From Burkholderia contaminans (GTDB lineage: Bacteria; Pseudomonadota; Gammaproteobacteria; Burkholderiales; Burkholderiaceae): DNA of 64,000 nucleotides. Made by a program: the position numbers and the translations under genes. The stretch covers positions 1,116,001-1,180,000 of the forward strand of contig NZ_CP090640.1 of assembly GCF_029633825.1 (NCBI RefSeq), read 5' to 3'. Each line of letters begins with the position of its first letter. The first letter of the stretch is position 1. The notes below the pieces were generated by a model. The model was not told the origin of the DNA. It ran no database searches and saw only the letters and a list, made by a program, of their open reading frames with translations. Below are positions 7,330 to 18,213 of this stretch, piece by piece.

Positions 7330-9668
7330 TGCGACGCTCCCGGCGTGGCCGTCAGCGGCTGTTGCGGCACGACTTGCTGCGGCACGCTCTGCGGCTGTGC
7401 GGGCGCCGCTTCCGGCAACGGCTGGGCCGGCACCGGCGCGACCTGGCGCTGCAGCTGCTGGCGACGCATCTTGTCGAGATCGAACAGGTTGCCGGCGGCC
7501 GTGCCGCCCTGGCTCGGGCCGATCGGCATCGGCGGGACGACCGGATCGTCCTTGTCGCGAATCACGTTGTTGTCCGACTTGTACGCCCCCGTCACGCCCT
7601 GGATGTAGTCGTAGCGGTTGGACGTGACTTCCTGCGCGGTATTGCGATCGGAGATGATCACCGGGCGCAGGAACACCATCAGGTTGGTTTTCGCGCGCAC
7701 CTTCGATTCGGAACGGAACAGCTGGCCGATCCACGGGATGTCGCCGAGCAGCGGCACCTTGCTGTTCGACACCTGGTAGTTGTCCTGCATCAGGCCGCCG
7801 AGCACGATGATCTCGCCGTTGTCCGCGAGGATCGTCGACTGGATCGAGCGCTTCGTGAAGGTCGGGCCCGTCTGCGCGCTCGTGGTGCCCGCGACGACCG
7901 CCGAATCCTCGGTGTAGAGCTGCAGCTTGAGGATCCCGCCGTCGGTAATCTGCGGCTTCACGTGCAGCGTCAGGCCGACGTCGCGACGATCGTAGGTATT
8001 GAACGCGTTGTTCGTATTGCCGCTCGTCAGGTTCGAATACGAGCCCGTCGCGATCGGCACGTTCTGGCCGACGACGATCTTCGCTTCCTCGTTGTCGAGC
8101 GTGATCAGGTTCGGCGTCGACAGCACGTTCGCGTCGCTCACGCCCGCGAAATACTGCAGCAGCGCACCGAGCCCCTGCACGCCGAACATGTTGTGCAGCC
8201 AGCCGATGTTGAGCCCCTGGCTCAGCGCCCCGAGATTGTTCGCGAGCCCGCCGCCGGTGATGCCGCCGGCGGCGTTGGTCACGCCGCCCGCCGTCAGGTT
8301 GATGATGCTGTTGCCCAGGCCCAGCCCCGGGTTCAGGTTCGTGCCGCCGAGAAACTGGCCGCTCGCCACCTGCCACTGGATGCCGAGGTTGCCCTGCGAC
8401 GTCGAGTTCAGCTCGACGATCAGCGCTTCGATATAGACCTGCGCACGCCGTGCATCGAGCTGGTCGATCACCGAGCGCAGGTTCCGGTAGACCGGATCCG
8501 ATGCGGTAATGATCAGCGAATTGGTCGCCGCATCGGCCTGGATCATCCCGCCCGGCTGGTTGTCGTCGCCCTTGTCCTTGTCGCCGCCGAGCAGGCCGCC
8601 GCTGCCGAGCCCGCCGCTGCTGGACGTGCCGCCGTACGACGACGAGGAAGACGAGCCGCCGAGGCCGCCCGACGGCAGCGGCGGGGTGCCCGACGTGCCG
8701 GTCGAGAAGTTGCCGCTCGACGACGAGCCGCCGTTCTGGTTGAAGCTGTTTGCATCGTTGGACGACGCCGACGAGCCGCTGTCGCTGCCGCTGCCCTTGC
8801 CGAGCATCCCGCGCAGCGTCTTCGCGAGCTTCACCGCATCGGCGTTGCGCAGCGGCACGACATGCATGTTGCCGGGCACCGCGCTCGGCGCATCGAGCTG
8901 CTGCACGAGGCGCTTGGCGGCCGCGAGGCGCGATGCGCTCGACGCGCGCAGCATCAGCGAGTTGGTGCGCGGGTCGGCCGTGACCGACACCTTCAGCGTC
9001 GCGTCGCTGTTGCCGATCGCGCCGGGGTCGAGCATTTTCTGCAACTGCTGGGCGAGGTCGATCGCGTTCGCGTTGCGCAGCGGCACGACCTGCACCTGCG
9101 CGCCCGCGGCGCTGTCCACGCCGGCGATGATCTGCGCGATGCGCCGCACGTTGTCCGCGTAGTCGGTCACGACGATCGTGTTGTTCGCCGGGTACGCGGT
9201 GACCGTGTTGTTCGGCGAGATCAGCGGCCGCAGCACGGGCAGCAGGTTGTTCGCCGATTCGTTGTGCAGCTCGAACACCTGCGTGATCACCTGGTCGCCG
9301 CGCGCCTGCGGCGCATTGCCGACGTAGGTCGGCACGCCCTGCAGTTTCGCGTCGGCCTCGGGCACGACCTTCAGCACGCCGTGATCCTGCACGAGTGCGA
9401 AGCCCTGCATGCGCAGTGCCGACTGCAGCGTCTTCAGCGCCTGGTCTTCCGGCACCGGCCGTTCGGCCACGAGGTTGAGCTGCCCCTTCACACGAGGGTC
9501 GACGATGATGGTCTTGCCGGTTGCGGCGCCGATCGCCTTGGCGACCTGGTCGATATCCGCATTCACGAAATTGAGCGTGACCTGAGCGTAGGCGGCCTGC
9601 GAGACGATGATGCCGGCGACGATCAAGGTCGTGGCGACACGCCGCATAACGAAGCGATTTCTTGTCAT
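7326..9668 (-). CDS. gspD: GspD, outer-membrane secretin
   Basis: A 780-residue secretin. The signal peptide is about residues 1-28 (cut after AYA). The N0-N3 periplasmic ring domains follow, then the C-terminal beta-barrel domain with VPLLGDIPWIGQLFRS. Between repeated N-domains and the last one lies a glycine/serine-rich low-complexity insert at about 290-372. GspD forms the multimeric channel for folded exoproteins. The C-terminal tail is rich in Pro, Gln and Ala. It is the first gene of the D-E-F message and its start (ATG at 9668) faces a 366-base gap. Confidence 0.97.
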   Translation of the reverse strand: MTRNRFVMRRVATTLIVAGIIVSQAAYAQVTLNFVNADIDQVAKAIGAATGKTIIVDPRVKGQLNLVAERPVPEDQALKTLQSALRMQGFALVQDHGVLKVVPEADAKLQGVPTYVGNAPQARGDQVITQVFELHNESANNLLPVLRPLISPNNTVTAYPANNTIVVTDYADNVRRIAQIIAGVDSAAGAQVQVVPLRNANAIDLAQQLQKMLDPGAIGNSDATLKVSVTADPRTNSLMLRASSASRLAAAKRLVQQLDAPSAVPGNMHVVPLRNADAVKLAKTLRGMLGKGSGSDSGSSASSNDANSFNQNGGSSSSGNFSTGTSGTPPLPSGGLGGSSSSSSYGGTSSSGGLGSGGLLGGDKDKGDDNQPGGMIQADAATNSLIITASDPVYRNLRSVIDQLDARRAQVYIEALIVELNSTSQGNLGIQWQVASGQFLGGTNLNPGLGLGNSIINLTAGGVTNAAGGITGGGLANNLGALSQGLNIGWLHNMFGVQGLGALLQYFAGVSDANVLSTPNLITLDNEEAKIVVGQNVPIATGSYSNLTSGNTNNAFNTYDRRDVGLTLHVKPQITDGGILKLQLYTEDSAVVAGTTSAQTGPTFTKRSIQSTILADNGEIIVLGGLMQDNYQVSNSKVPLLGDIPWIGQLFRSESKVRAKTNLMVFLRPVIISDRNTAQEVTSNRYDYIQGVTGAYKSDNNVIRDKDDPVVPPMPIGPSQGGTAAGNLFDLDKMRRQQLQRQVAPVPAQPLPEAAPAQPQSVPQQVVPQQPLTATPGASQ

Positions 9669-10034
9669 GGATGAATGGGTCGATGCCGGCTCAGGCCACT
9701 TCCGGCGGTAGTGCTGGGATCCAAGTCCGAAAGAGGCGACATTAGCAGTTTTTCATGTCCGAAATATCACATTGATCCGAAGACTGTCTCACATACGACA
9801 TGTATCCGGCGAACCGTATGCGATATGTAAGATTCAACGCTATTCTCGGCATGCGGCCATCGCCCCCGTTTCACGATGAACCGACACGGAAATGCGGTAT
9901 AACCGGGCGGCCGTATTCCTGTATGTCGCAAGCTGACGGACTGTCGGTATGATACGGGCGGCACGTTTCTCGTCGCACGAATAACAGGCACGGGTTTTCC
10001 CGACCCTCACGCATTTTCTTGTCGATTCCGCACC
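9669..10034. other. Divergent intergenic region between gspD and the transglycosylase gene
   Basis: This 366-base gap is AT-richer than its surroundings, especially 9740-9840 and 9890-9960. It must contain the start of the gspD-E-F message (minus) and of the transglycosylase gene (plus). A TATGAT hexamer at 9948-9953 could be a plus-strand -10, but no good -35 accompanies it. Imperfect repeats of the type CATACGACATGTAT/CGTATGCGATATG lie at 9790-9830 and could be an operator. No gene is seen. Confidence 0.4.
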
Positions 10035-10484
10035 ATGAACAGACGGTTCGTTTCGGTCGTGTTGATCGCCGCCGGCGGGTGTTTCGCCAGCGCGAACGCT
10101 CGCGCGGACTGTTTCGACGAAGCCGCTAAATATCAGCAGGTCAATCCGCTGATCCTGCGCGCGATCGCGTGGCAGGAGTCGCGCAACCGGCCCGAGGCGC
10201 TGAACAAGAACACGAACGGCTCGGTCGACTACGGCCTGATGCAGATCAATTCGATTCACCTGCCGACGCTGTCGCGCTATGGAATCGGCCGCGACACGCT
10301 GATGGAGCCGTGCAAGAACGTGTACATCGCCGCATGGCATCTCAAGCAGAAGATGAACCGCTACGGCAACACGTGGCAGGCGGTCGGCGCCTATCATTCG
10401 GAAACCCCGTCGCTGCGCGACAAGTATGCACGGCAGATCGCCGGCATCCTGACGCAGTGGAAGCTGCTGCCGCCCGTGCAGTGA
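10035..10484 (+). CDS. Secreted lytic transglycosylase (SLT family, IpgF/VirB1-like)
   Basis: A 149-residue protein with a signal peptide (cut near residue 24, ANARA|DC) and one SLT domain. The catalytic glutamate is E48 in AIAWQESR. GLMQIN and AYHSE motifs follow, as in small transglycosylases that open peptidoglycan for secretion systems. It would cleave glycan strands in the periplasm. Its place next to the secretin gene suggests a role in letting the secretion machine cross the wall, but it is divergent from gspD and a general cell-wall role is equally possible. Two cysteines (C26 and one near 94) may pair. Confidence 0.85.
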   Translation: MNRRFVSVVLIAAGGCFASANARADCFDEAAKYQQVNPLILRAIAWQESRNRPEALNKNTNGSVDYGLMQINSIHLPTLSRYGIGRDTLMEPCKNVYIAAWHLKQKMNRYGNTWQAVGAYHSETPSLRDKYARQIAGILTQWKLLPPVQ

Positions 10485-10643
10485 CCCCGCGCCGCAGCGC
10501 GACCTGACGCCGTAGCGGCCGGCCGGCGCGCGTTTGATGCACAATGCGGATCTCACGCCGCAATTTCGCCCGTCCGCGGGACGATCGCGCCCCGGAAGGG
10601 CGTCGCGGCCGCTTTTTCAATTTTTCCGTTGGTGCATATCGCT

Positions 10644-11957
10644 ATGAATCCGGCAATGAACCAGCCGTTGCCCGTCACCGTGCTGTCCGGCTTCCTCGGC
10701 GCCGGCAAGACCACGCTGCTCAATCACATCCTCGCGAACCGCGCGGGCCTGAAAGTCGCCGTGATCGTCAACGATCTCGCGGCGGTCAACATCGATGCGT
10801 CGCTCGTGCGCGACGCGCAGGCGCTGTCGCACGTCGAGGAACGCCTCGTCGAGATGTCGAACGGCTGCATCTGCTGCACGCTGCGCGACGACCTGCTCGT
10901 CGAGATCCGCACGCTCGCGTCGGAAGGCCGCTTCGACGCGATCATGATCGAATCGACCGGTATCGCGGAGCCGATGCCGATCGCCGAAACCTTCACGTTC
11001 GTTGACGACGACGGCACGTCGCTGTCGACGATCGCGCGGCTCGACACGCTCGTCACCGTGGTCGACGCGTACAACTTCCTGCGCGACTACGGCTCGGACG
11101 ATGCGCTCGCGACGCGCGGCATCGCCGCATCGGAAGAGGACGACCGCACGCTCGTCGAGCTGCTGATCGAGCAGATCGAATTCTGCGACGTGCTGGTGAT
11201 CAACAAGGCCGATCTCGTCGCCGCGGACGACCTCGCTCGTCTGCAGCACATCCTCGCGCGACTCAACCCGCGCGCGCACCAGGTCGTGTCGACGTTCGGC
11301 AACGTGCCGCTCGACGAAGTGCTGAACACGGGCCGCTTCGATTTCGACGAGGCCGCGAACGCGCCGGGCTGGCTCGCGTCGCTCGATCACGATCACACGC
11401 ATTGCGACGACCCGGACTGCCATGACGAACATCATGCGCACGTGCACGGCGAAGCCGACGAATTCGGCATCGGTAATTTTGTTTACCGCGCGCGCCGGCC
11501 GTTTCATCCGGCGCGACTCTGGGCGCTGCTGCATCAGGAGTGGCCGGGCGTGCTGCGCAGCAAGGGCTTCTTCTGGCTCGCGACGCGCAACGACATCGCG
11601 GGTTCGCTGTCGCAGGCGGGCGGCGTCTGCCGGCATGGCCCGGCGGGGCTTTGGTGGGCGGCGCAGGATCGCGCGGAATGGCCGGACGACGACGAGCTGC
11701 TCGGTGAAATCCGCGCCGAATGGCACGGCGATCTCGACGATCGCGCAGTGGGCGATCGCCGGCAGGAACTCGTGCTGATCGGCATCGCGATCGACGCGGA
11801 TGCATGGCGCGCGAAGCTCGATGCGTGCCTGCTGACCGATGCGGAATTCGCGCTCGGCGCGGCCGGATGGCACGCGTTCGACGATCCGTTCCCGGCGTGG
11901 GATGTCGATTCCCACGACGACGACGATCACGGCGACACGCAGATCGTGCACGCGTAA
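10644..11957 (+). CDS. COG0523-family GTPase, putative metallochaperone
   Basis: A 437-residue P-loop GTPase of the CobW/ZNG1 (COG0523) group. Walker A GFLGAGKT is at 16-23 and the diagnostic metal-binding CXCC motif (GCICCTL) has cysteines 75, 77 and 78. Walker B (IESTGIAEP) and NKAD follow. A histidine/aspartate cluster (DHDHTHCDDPDCHDEHHAHVHGE) lies near residue 250 and a second (DSHDDDDHGD) at the C terminus. The family moves zinc, cobalt or nickel to client proteins; the metal cannot be told here. ATG 10644 is preferred over the in-frame TTG and GTG upstream. No Zur-like box was recognised. Confidence 0.9.
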   Translation: MNPAMNQPLPVTVLSGFLGAGKTTLLNHILANRAGLKVAVIVNDLAAVNIDASLVRDAQALSHVEERLVEMSNGCICCTLRDDLLVEIRTLASEGRFDAIMIESTGIAEPMPIAETFTFVDDDGTSLSTIARLDTLVTVVDAYNFLRDYGSDDALATRGIAASEEDDRTLVELLIEQIEFCDVLVINKADLVAADDLARLQHILARLNPRAHQVVSTFGNVPLDEVLNTGRFDFDEAANAPGWLASLDHDHTHCDDPDCHDEHHAHVHGEADEFGIGNFVYRARRPFHPARLWALLHQEWPGVLRSKGFFWLATRNDIAGSLSQAGGVCRHGPAGLWWAAQDRAEWPDDDELLGEIRAEWHGDLDDRAVGDRRQELVLIGIAIDADAWRAKLDACLLTDAEFALGAAGWHAFDDPFPAWDVDSHDDDDHGDTQIVHA

Positions 11958-12030
11958 CGCGTTGTAAAAACAACCGTTAAATCTTGCAAGAGGGGCGCGG
12001 ACTGTGGCGAAAATGCCGCGCGCGCCCAAC

Positions 12031-12057
12031 AAAAAACCCGCCTCTCGGCGGGTTTTT
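12031..12057. terminator. Bidirectional intrinsic terminator
   Basis: CCCGCC-TCTC-GGCGGG stem (12037-12052) with six A on the left and five T on the right. It works in both directions: it ends the HU gene on the minus strand and the COG0523 GTPase gene on the plus strand. Confidence 0.9.
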
Positions 12058-12075
12058 CTTGGAACAGGCGCTGGT

Positions 12076-12354
12076 TTAACGCTTGTTGACGGCGTCCTTG
12101 AACGCCTTGCCAGCCGTGAACTTGACCGTCTTGGCTGCCGGGATCTTGATGGTTTCGCCCGTCTTCGGGTTGCGGCCCGTACGTGCTGCGCGCTTGCCCG
12201 AACCGAAGCTGCCGAAGCCGATCAGCTGAACCGCATCACCCTTCGACACGGCCTTCTTGATGACTTCGAGCAGCGTGTCCAGCGTTTCGCCGGTTTGAGC
12301 CTTGCTGGCGCCCGTTTGGGCGGCGACGGCGTCGATCAGTTCCTGTTTGTTCAT
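12076..12354 (-). CDS. hupB: HU-type nucleoid DNA-binding protein
   Basis: A 92-residue histone-like protein ([15 protein letters not shown]...) with the full HU fold and the family signature [22 protein letters not shown]. The C-terminal [20 protein letters not shown] is also typical. It is a homodimer that bends and compacts DNA without sequence preference. The IHF subunits differ in the arm, and the sequence is closest to HU-beta. The gene is monocistronic, with a strong terminator 18 bases after its stop. An AAGGAACC ribosome site sits before ATG 12354. Confidence 0.96.
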   Translation of the reverse strand: MNKQELIDAVAAQTGASKAQTGETLDTLLEVIKKAVSKGDAVQLIGFGSFGSGKRAARTGRNPKTGETIKIPAAKTVKFTAGKAFKDAVNKR

Positions 12355-12403
12355 TAAGGTTCCTTTATCAGGTTAGGTTGACACGAACAGCGCGAACGCG
12401 CCG

Positions 12404-12409
12404 ATTATA
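12404..12409 (-). promoter_or_regulatory. Probable -10 box of the HU gene
   Basis: A perfect TATAAT on the minus strand, about 50 bases before the HU start codon. The -35 region at the right distance (TCGACG-like) is weak. It is the only clear promoter signal in the gap. Confidence 0.5.
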
Positions 12410-12742
12410 CGTGCGCGAACCGTGCCGTCGAGAGTCAGACTCCGACGACACAGCGCCGAATCCTGGCCCGCGCGACGCGCCCTCCGGTGAGCCGGTGGCC
12501 ACCCCGCGGTACGGCGTTGCTATGATAGCGCAGCGCAAACCCAATAACGACAAGGGTTTCAAAGATTTTCATCGGTATTTCGCCGAATGAATCATCGACT
12601 GCCCGTTTTTTGACCAGCGCCAGCCGGACAGGATACGCAGCGCGGTCCGCCCGTGCGCCGCGCCGTTGGCTTTTTCCAACGACCGGTCGGACGGCCCCGC
12701 GCAATCCCTTGCCAGGCTTGGCTGCCACGTTTTTTGTTTCGC

Positions 12743-14689
12743 ATGACCGACCGACTTGTTCCCGCCACGCTCGCGCTTCGCGACGACGGCACGCTCGCCT
12801 CGCCCGAGTTCGGCGATCTCCACCGCGGTGCATCCGGCGCGCTGGCGCATCGCGTGTTCGTCGCGGGCAACGGGCTGCCGGCGCGCTGGCAGGGCCGCCG
12901 CACGTTCACGATCGTGGCGACCGGATTCGGCGCGGGCGGCAGCTTTCTCGCGGCCTGGGCCGCATGGCGCGACGATCCCGCGCGCTGCGAGCGGCTGCAT
13001 TTTGTCGCAGTCGAGCCGCATCCGTTCACGCGCGACGACCTGCGCCGTGCAGCTTCCCATATCGTTGCGGACACAACCATATCGGCGGATGTCGATGCAC
13101 TTGCCGACGCGTGGCCGATGCTCGTACCGGGCCTTCATCGACTCGAATTCGACGAAGGGCGCGTCGTGCTCACGCTCGCGTTCGGCGATGCAATCGACAT
13201 GCTGGGGAAGATCGTCGCGCGCGCCGACGCGTTCTGTCTCGACGGCCTCGCGTCATCGAGCGACGCGGATCTTCAGTCGACCGACGCAGTTCGCGCGCTG
13301 TCGAAAATCGCCGGGGAACACGCCACGTTTGCAGCGCATGCGAGTTCCGATGCGTTGAAACACGCGCTCGGCAAATCGGGTTTCACGTATCGCGAAGTCG
13401 ACGATCTGCTCGTCGGCGAATATGCGCCGCGCTGGCGCGCGCGCCGGCACGAGCCGCCGCTCGCCCTGCCTGTTGCGACACGCCGTGCGATCGTGATCGG
13501 CGCGGGGCTGGCGGGCTGCGCGGTCGTCGAACGTCTGGCCGCGCGCGGCTGGGAAGTCACGCTGATCGAGCGGCACGAGCGGATCGCGAGCGACGCGTCG
13601 GGCAATCCGGCAGGGGTATTCCATCCTTTGATGACACGCGACGACAACGTCGCGAGCCGGCTCACGCGCGGCGGCTTCCTGCATGCGATCGCACGCTGGC
13701 GCGCACTCGAACGTGCCGGCCACGCATTCGCGCGCAGCACGCACGGGATGATCCATCTCGCGGAATCCGCCGACGACTTCGAGCGGATGCGCGAGGCATT
13801 CGATGCGTTCGGCGCACCGCCCGACTATGTGTCGCTCCTCGGCGTCGACGCCGCGCGCGCGCATCTGAACCTGCCGGTCGCGCAGGGCGGCCTGCTGTTT
13901 CCGCACGGCGGCGCCGTCTGGCCGGCCGGCCTTTGCGCGGCCCAATACGCGGCGGCCGGCGAGCGCGTGCGCTTGCTCGCGTCCACCCGCGTTGCCAAGC
14001 TCGAACGCCGGGGCGACGCGTGGCATGCACTCGACGATGCGGGCGGCACGCTGGCAGAAGCGCCTGTCGTCGTGGTCGCGAATGCCGGCGACGCCGCGCG
14101 TCTCGCCGGGCTGCAACATGTCGCGCTGCAACCGGTGCGTGGCCAACTCACGTTGCTGCCGGCCGGCAGCACGGCACCGTTGCCGTGCCCCACGATCGGC
14201 GACGGTTACGCGGTGCCGCTCGACGACGGCACGCTGCTGATCGGCGCGACGTTCGAACCCGACGACGTCGATCCCGCGATGCGCGCGGCCGGCCACCTCG
14301 AAAACATCGAGCGCGTACGGCATCTGCTACCGGGCCTGATCGGCGACCTGCCGGATCCCGACGCACTGCGCGGCCGCGTCGCGTTCCGCTGGGTCGTCGG
14401 CGACCGCCTGCCGCTGCTCGGCCCGCTTGCCGACGAAGCAGGCGCCATCGCCAATGCTCGCGCGCTGGGCGGCGCACAGGCGCGCGACCTGCCGCGCCTG
14501 CCCGGGCTCTACGGCGCATTCGGCTTCGGCTCGCGCGGCCTCGTATGGGCGGCACTCGGCGCCGAACTGATCGCCTCGCAACTCGAAGGCGAGCCGTGGC
14601 CGCTCGAGCGCGAACTCGCCGATGCCGTCGACCCCGCACGCTTCCTGATCCGCGCATTGCGCGCGCGCCGCGTCGGCCAGGCCGGTTGA
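12743..14689 (+). CDS. mnmC: MnmC, bifunctional tRNA U34 modification enzyme
   Basis: A 648-residue two-domain protein. The N-terminal half (to about 240) is a SAM-dependent methyltransferase with a glycine-rich TGFGAGGSFLAA. The C-terminal half starts with an FAD-binding VIGAGLAGCAVVERLA (from about 248) and is a DAAO-type oxidoreductase. The oxidase removes the carboxymethyl group of cmnm5s2U34 and the methylase finishes mnm5s2U34 in the wobble position of tRNA. MnmG, which makes the substrate, is also encoded in this window (42009). ATG 12743 (MTDRLVPATL) is chosen by family alignment. No strong ribosome site is seen. Confidence 0.93.
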   Translation: MTDRLVPATLALRDDGTLASPEFGDLHRGASGALAHRVFVAGNGLPARWQGRRTFTIVATGFGAGGSFLAAWAAWRDDPARCERLHFVAVEPHPFTRDDLRRAASHIVADTTISADVDALADAWPMLVPGLHRLEFDEGRVVLTLAFGDAIDMLGKIVARADAFCLDGLASSSDADLQSTDAVRALSKIAGEHATFAAHASSDALKHALGKSGFTYREVDDLLVGEYAPRWRARRHEPPLALPVATRRAIVIGAGLAGCAVVERLAARGWEVTLIERHERIASDASGNPAGVFHPLMTRDDNVASRLTRGGFLHAIARWRALERAGHAFARSTHGMIHLAESADDFERMREAFDAFGAPPDYVSLLGVDAARAHLNLPVAQGGLLFPHGGAVWPAGLCAAQYAAAGERVRLLASTRVAKLERRGDAWHALDDAGGTLAEAPVVVVANAGDAARLAGLQHVALQPVRGQLTLLPAGSTAPLPCPTIGDGYAVPLDDGTLLIGATFEPDDVDPAMRAAGHLENIERVRHLLPGLIGDLPDPDALRGRVAFRWVVGDRLPLLGPLADEAGAIANARALGGAQARDLPRLPGLYGAFGFGSRGLVWAALGAELIASQLEGEPWPLERELADAVDPARFLIRALRARRVGQAG

Positions 14690-14735
14690 CCGCTCACTCG
14701 AGCCGCTCACAGTTTCCCGACTTTTTCGCGCAAGG

Positions 14736-14759
14736 TTATCCACTCGACGCTGTGGATAA
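14736..14759. promoter_or_regulatory. Inverted pair of DnaA boxes
   Basis: TTATCCACT at 14736-14744 (one mismatch) faces TGTGGATAA at 14751-14759, a perfect TTATCCACA on the minus strand. The two are six bases apart. Confidence 0.7.
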
Positions 14760-14931
14760 CCGCACGAAATCCGCGCGCACTTCGTGTGTAATCACAGTGG
14801 ACGTAAACTGGGCAACTCGGCACAGCTGTGAAGCGGCCCAAAAGTTGCTCAACTCAAATGTCTGTGCACGAACAGCCTGTGCAACCGGTTATGGTTTCGC
14901 CAACGCATTGATCCATCAGCGTAAACCGGAG

Positions 14932-14940
14932 TTATCCACA
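14932..14940 (+). promoter_or_regulatory. DnaA box (perfect)
   Basis: TTATCCACA on the plus strand, followed within 40 bases by an AT-rich stretch with TTGTTAAC and TATATATA. It could be replication- or transcription-related. Confidence 0.7.
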
Positions 14941-15360
14941 GAACTGTGGGTCCTTTGTTAACTTCTACTATGTATATATACAAGTAAACCTTTGAAACCA
15001 AAGACCTGTGGTGCCGCACAGCGCCGCGAGTCGATTCAATGGGTTCCAGACCGAAAAAGCTGTGGCACAATCGGTTTCCTTCGCGTTCATCCGGCCAGGC
15101 GCCGGACATGCTTCAATGGAACGGTCGGCACGATTTCGAATCTGAATCTTCGAGACTGCGCAGTCCGTTCACACACCAGGCCGACAATCCAGATCGGCAA
15201 CCTGAACGACTTTCCGCCCTGTGGTGGAAAAGGCGGATCCCATGTCCCGCCGTCGTCGACACAACAATCACATTCGGGGCGATACCCAGCCGGCGCGCAT
15301 CCATTTCTGACGCTTGACCCCGCGTCGCTGGCGGTCGCTTCCAAAGGAGAAGTCACCACG

Positions 15361-17705
<2,345 letters not shown>

Positions 17706-17805
17706 AAAAATGTTTTGCAGATTACGGGGTCGACCAAGTCGCGATTCACTGAACGAGCAGCGGCCCCGATTGCCGCCGAAATCGTTGCCGGTTGTCCTGA
17801 AAATC

Positions 17806-17814
17806 TGTGGATAA
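17806..17814 (-). promoter_or_regulatory. DnaA box (perfect)
   Basis: TGTGGATAA on the plus strand, that is TTATCCACA on the minus strand. Confidence 0.7.
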
Positions 17815-17974
17815 CCTGATATTCCTCAGCAAAGTCAACGGTCTGTGCGCGGGATAACCCGGTGGATCATTGCGGTCGGCCCGATGGCCGATCCGAACAG
17901 GAAAATGCCCTTGCGCACCGTTCGGCGGGCGTTCGGCATAGCAGGCACAACGAAAAATTTTGGTTATCCAACGA

Positions 17975-17983
17975 TTTTCCACA
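17975..17983 (+). promoter_or_regulatory. DnaA box (TTWTNCACA match)
   Basis: TTTTCCACA, preceded by the near match TTATCCAAC at 17964-17972. Confidence 0.55.
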
Positions 17984-18213
17984 GAATGAAGGGGATAACT
18001 TAGCTGTGCGATTTTCCGCTCTCGCTTAGAATGTCGGCTTTGCGGACACCGGAACGATGCGTGTCTTACCGGTCGCCGCGAACGCGACCGCCGCGTGTGC
18101 CCTCGCGACGGCCGTGCTGACATACTCGCAAGAGCATGTCTGTTTTGAGATAGACATTCGATCTCCACACTACGGCCGCTCGGCAAACCGGGCGGCGGCA
18201 AAGCGAAAAGACT

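Larger units (their letters stand above)
14690..15360. other. Long intergenic region with DnaA boxes
   Basis: A 671-base gap between mnmC and the antiporter gene. The first 300 bases are rich in TTATCCACA-type sites and AT tracts (14950-14995, with TATATATA). The rest has unremarkable composition until the AAAGGAGAAG ribosome site of the antiporter. No tRNA or credible small gene was found. Confidence 0.6.
17706..18213. other. Intergenic region with DnaA-box cluster
   Basis: A 508-base gap before the marR-like gene. It holds a perfect DnaA box (17806-17814), a TTWTNCACA match (17975-17983), a near match TTATCCAAC (17964-17972) and GGGGATAACT at 17991-18000. No gene was found. The last 100 bases should contain the marR promoter, but no clear -35/-10 pair was seen. 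Confidence 0.6.

Noticed and set aside
7362..9674. 770-codon open frame opposite gspD
   Set aside because: Antisense shadow of the secretin gene, Arg-rich, no motif or ribosome site.
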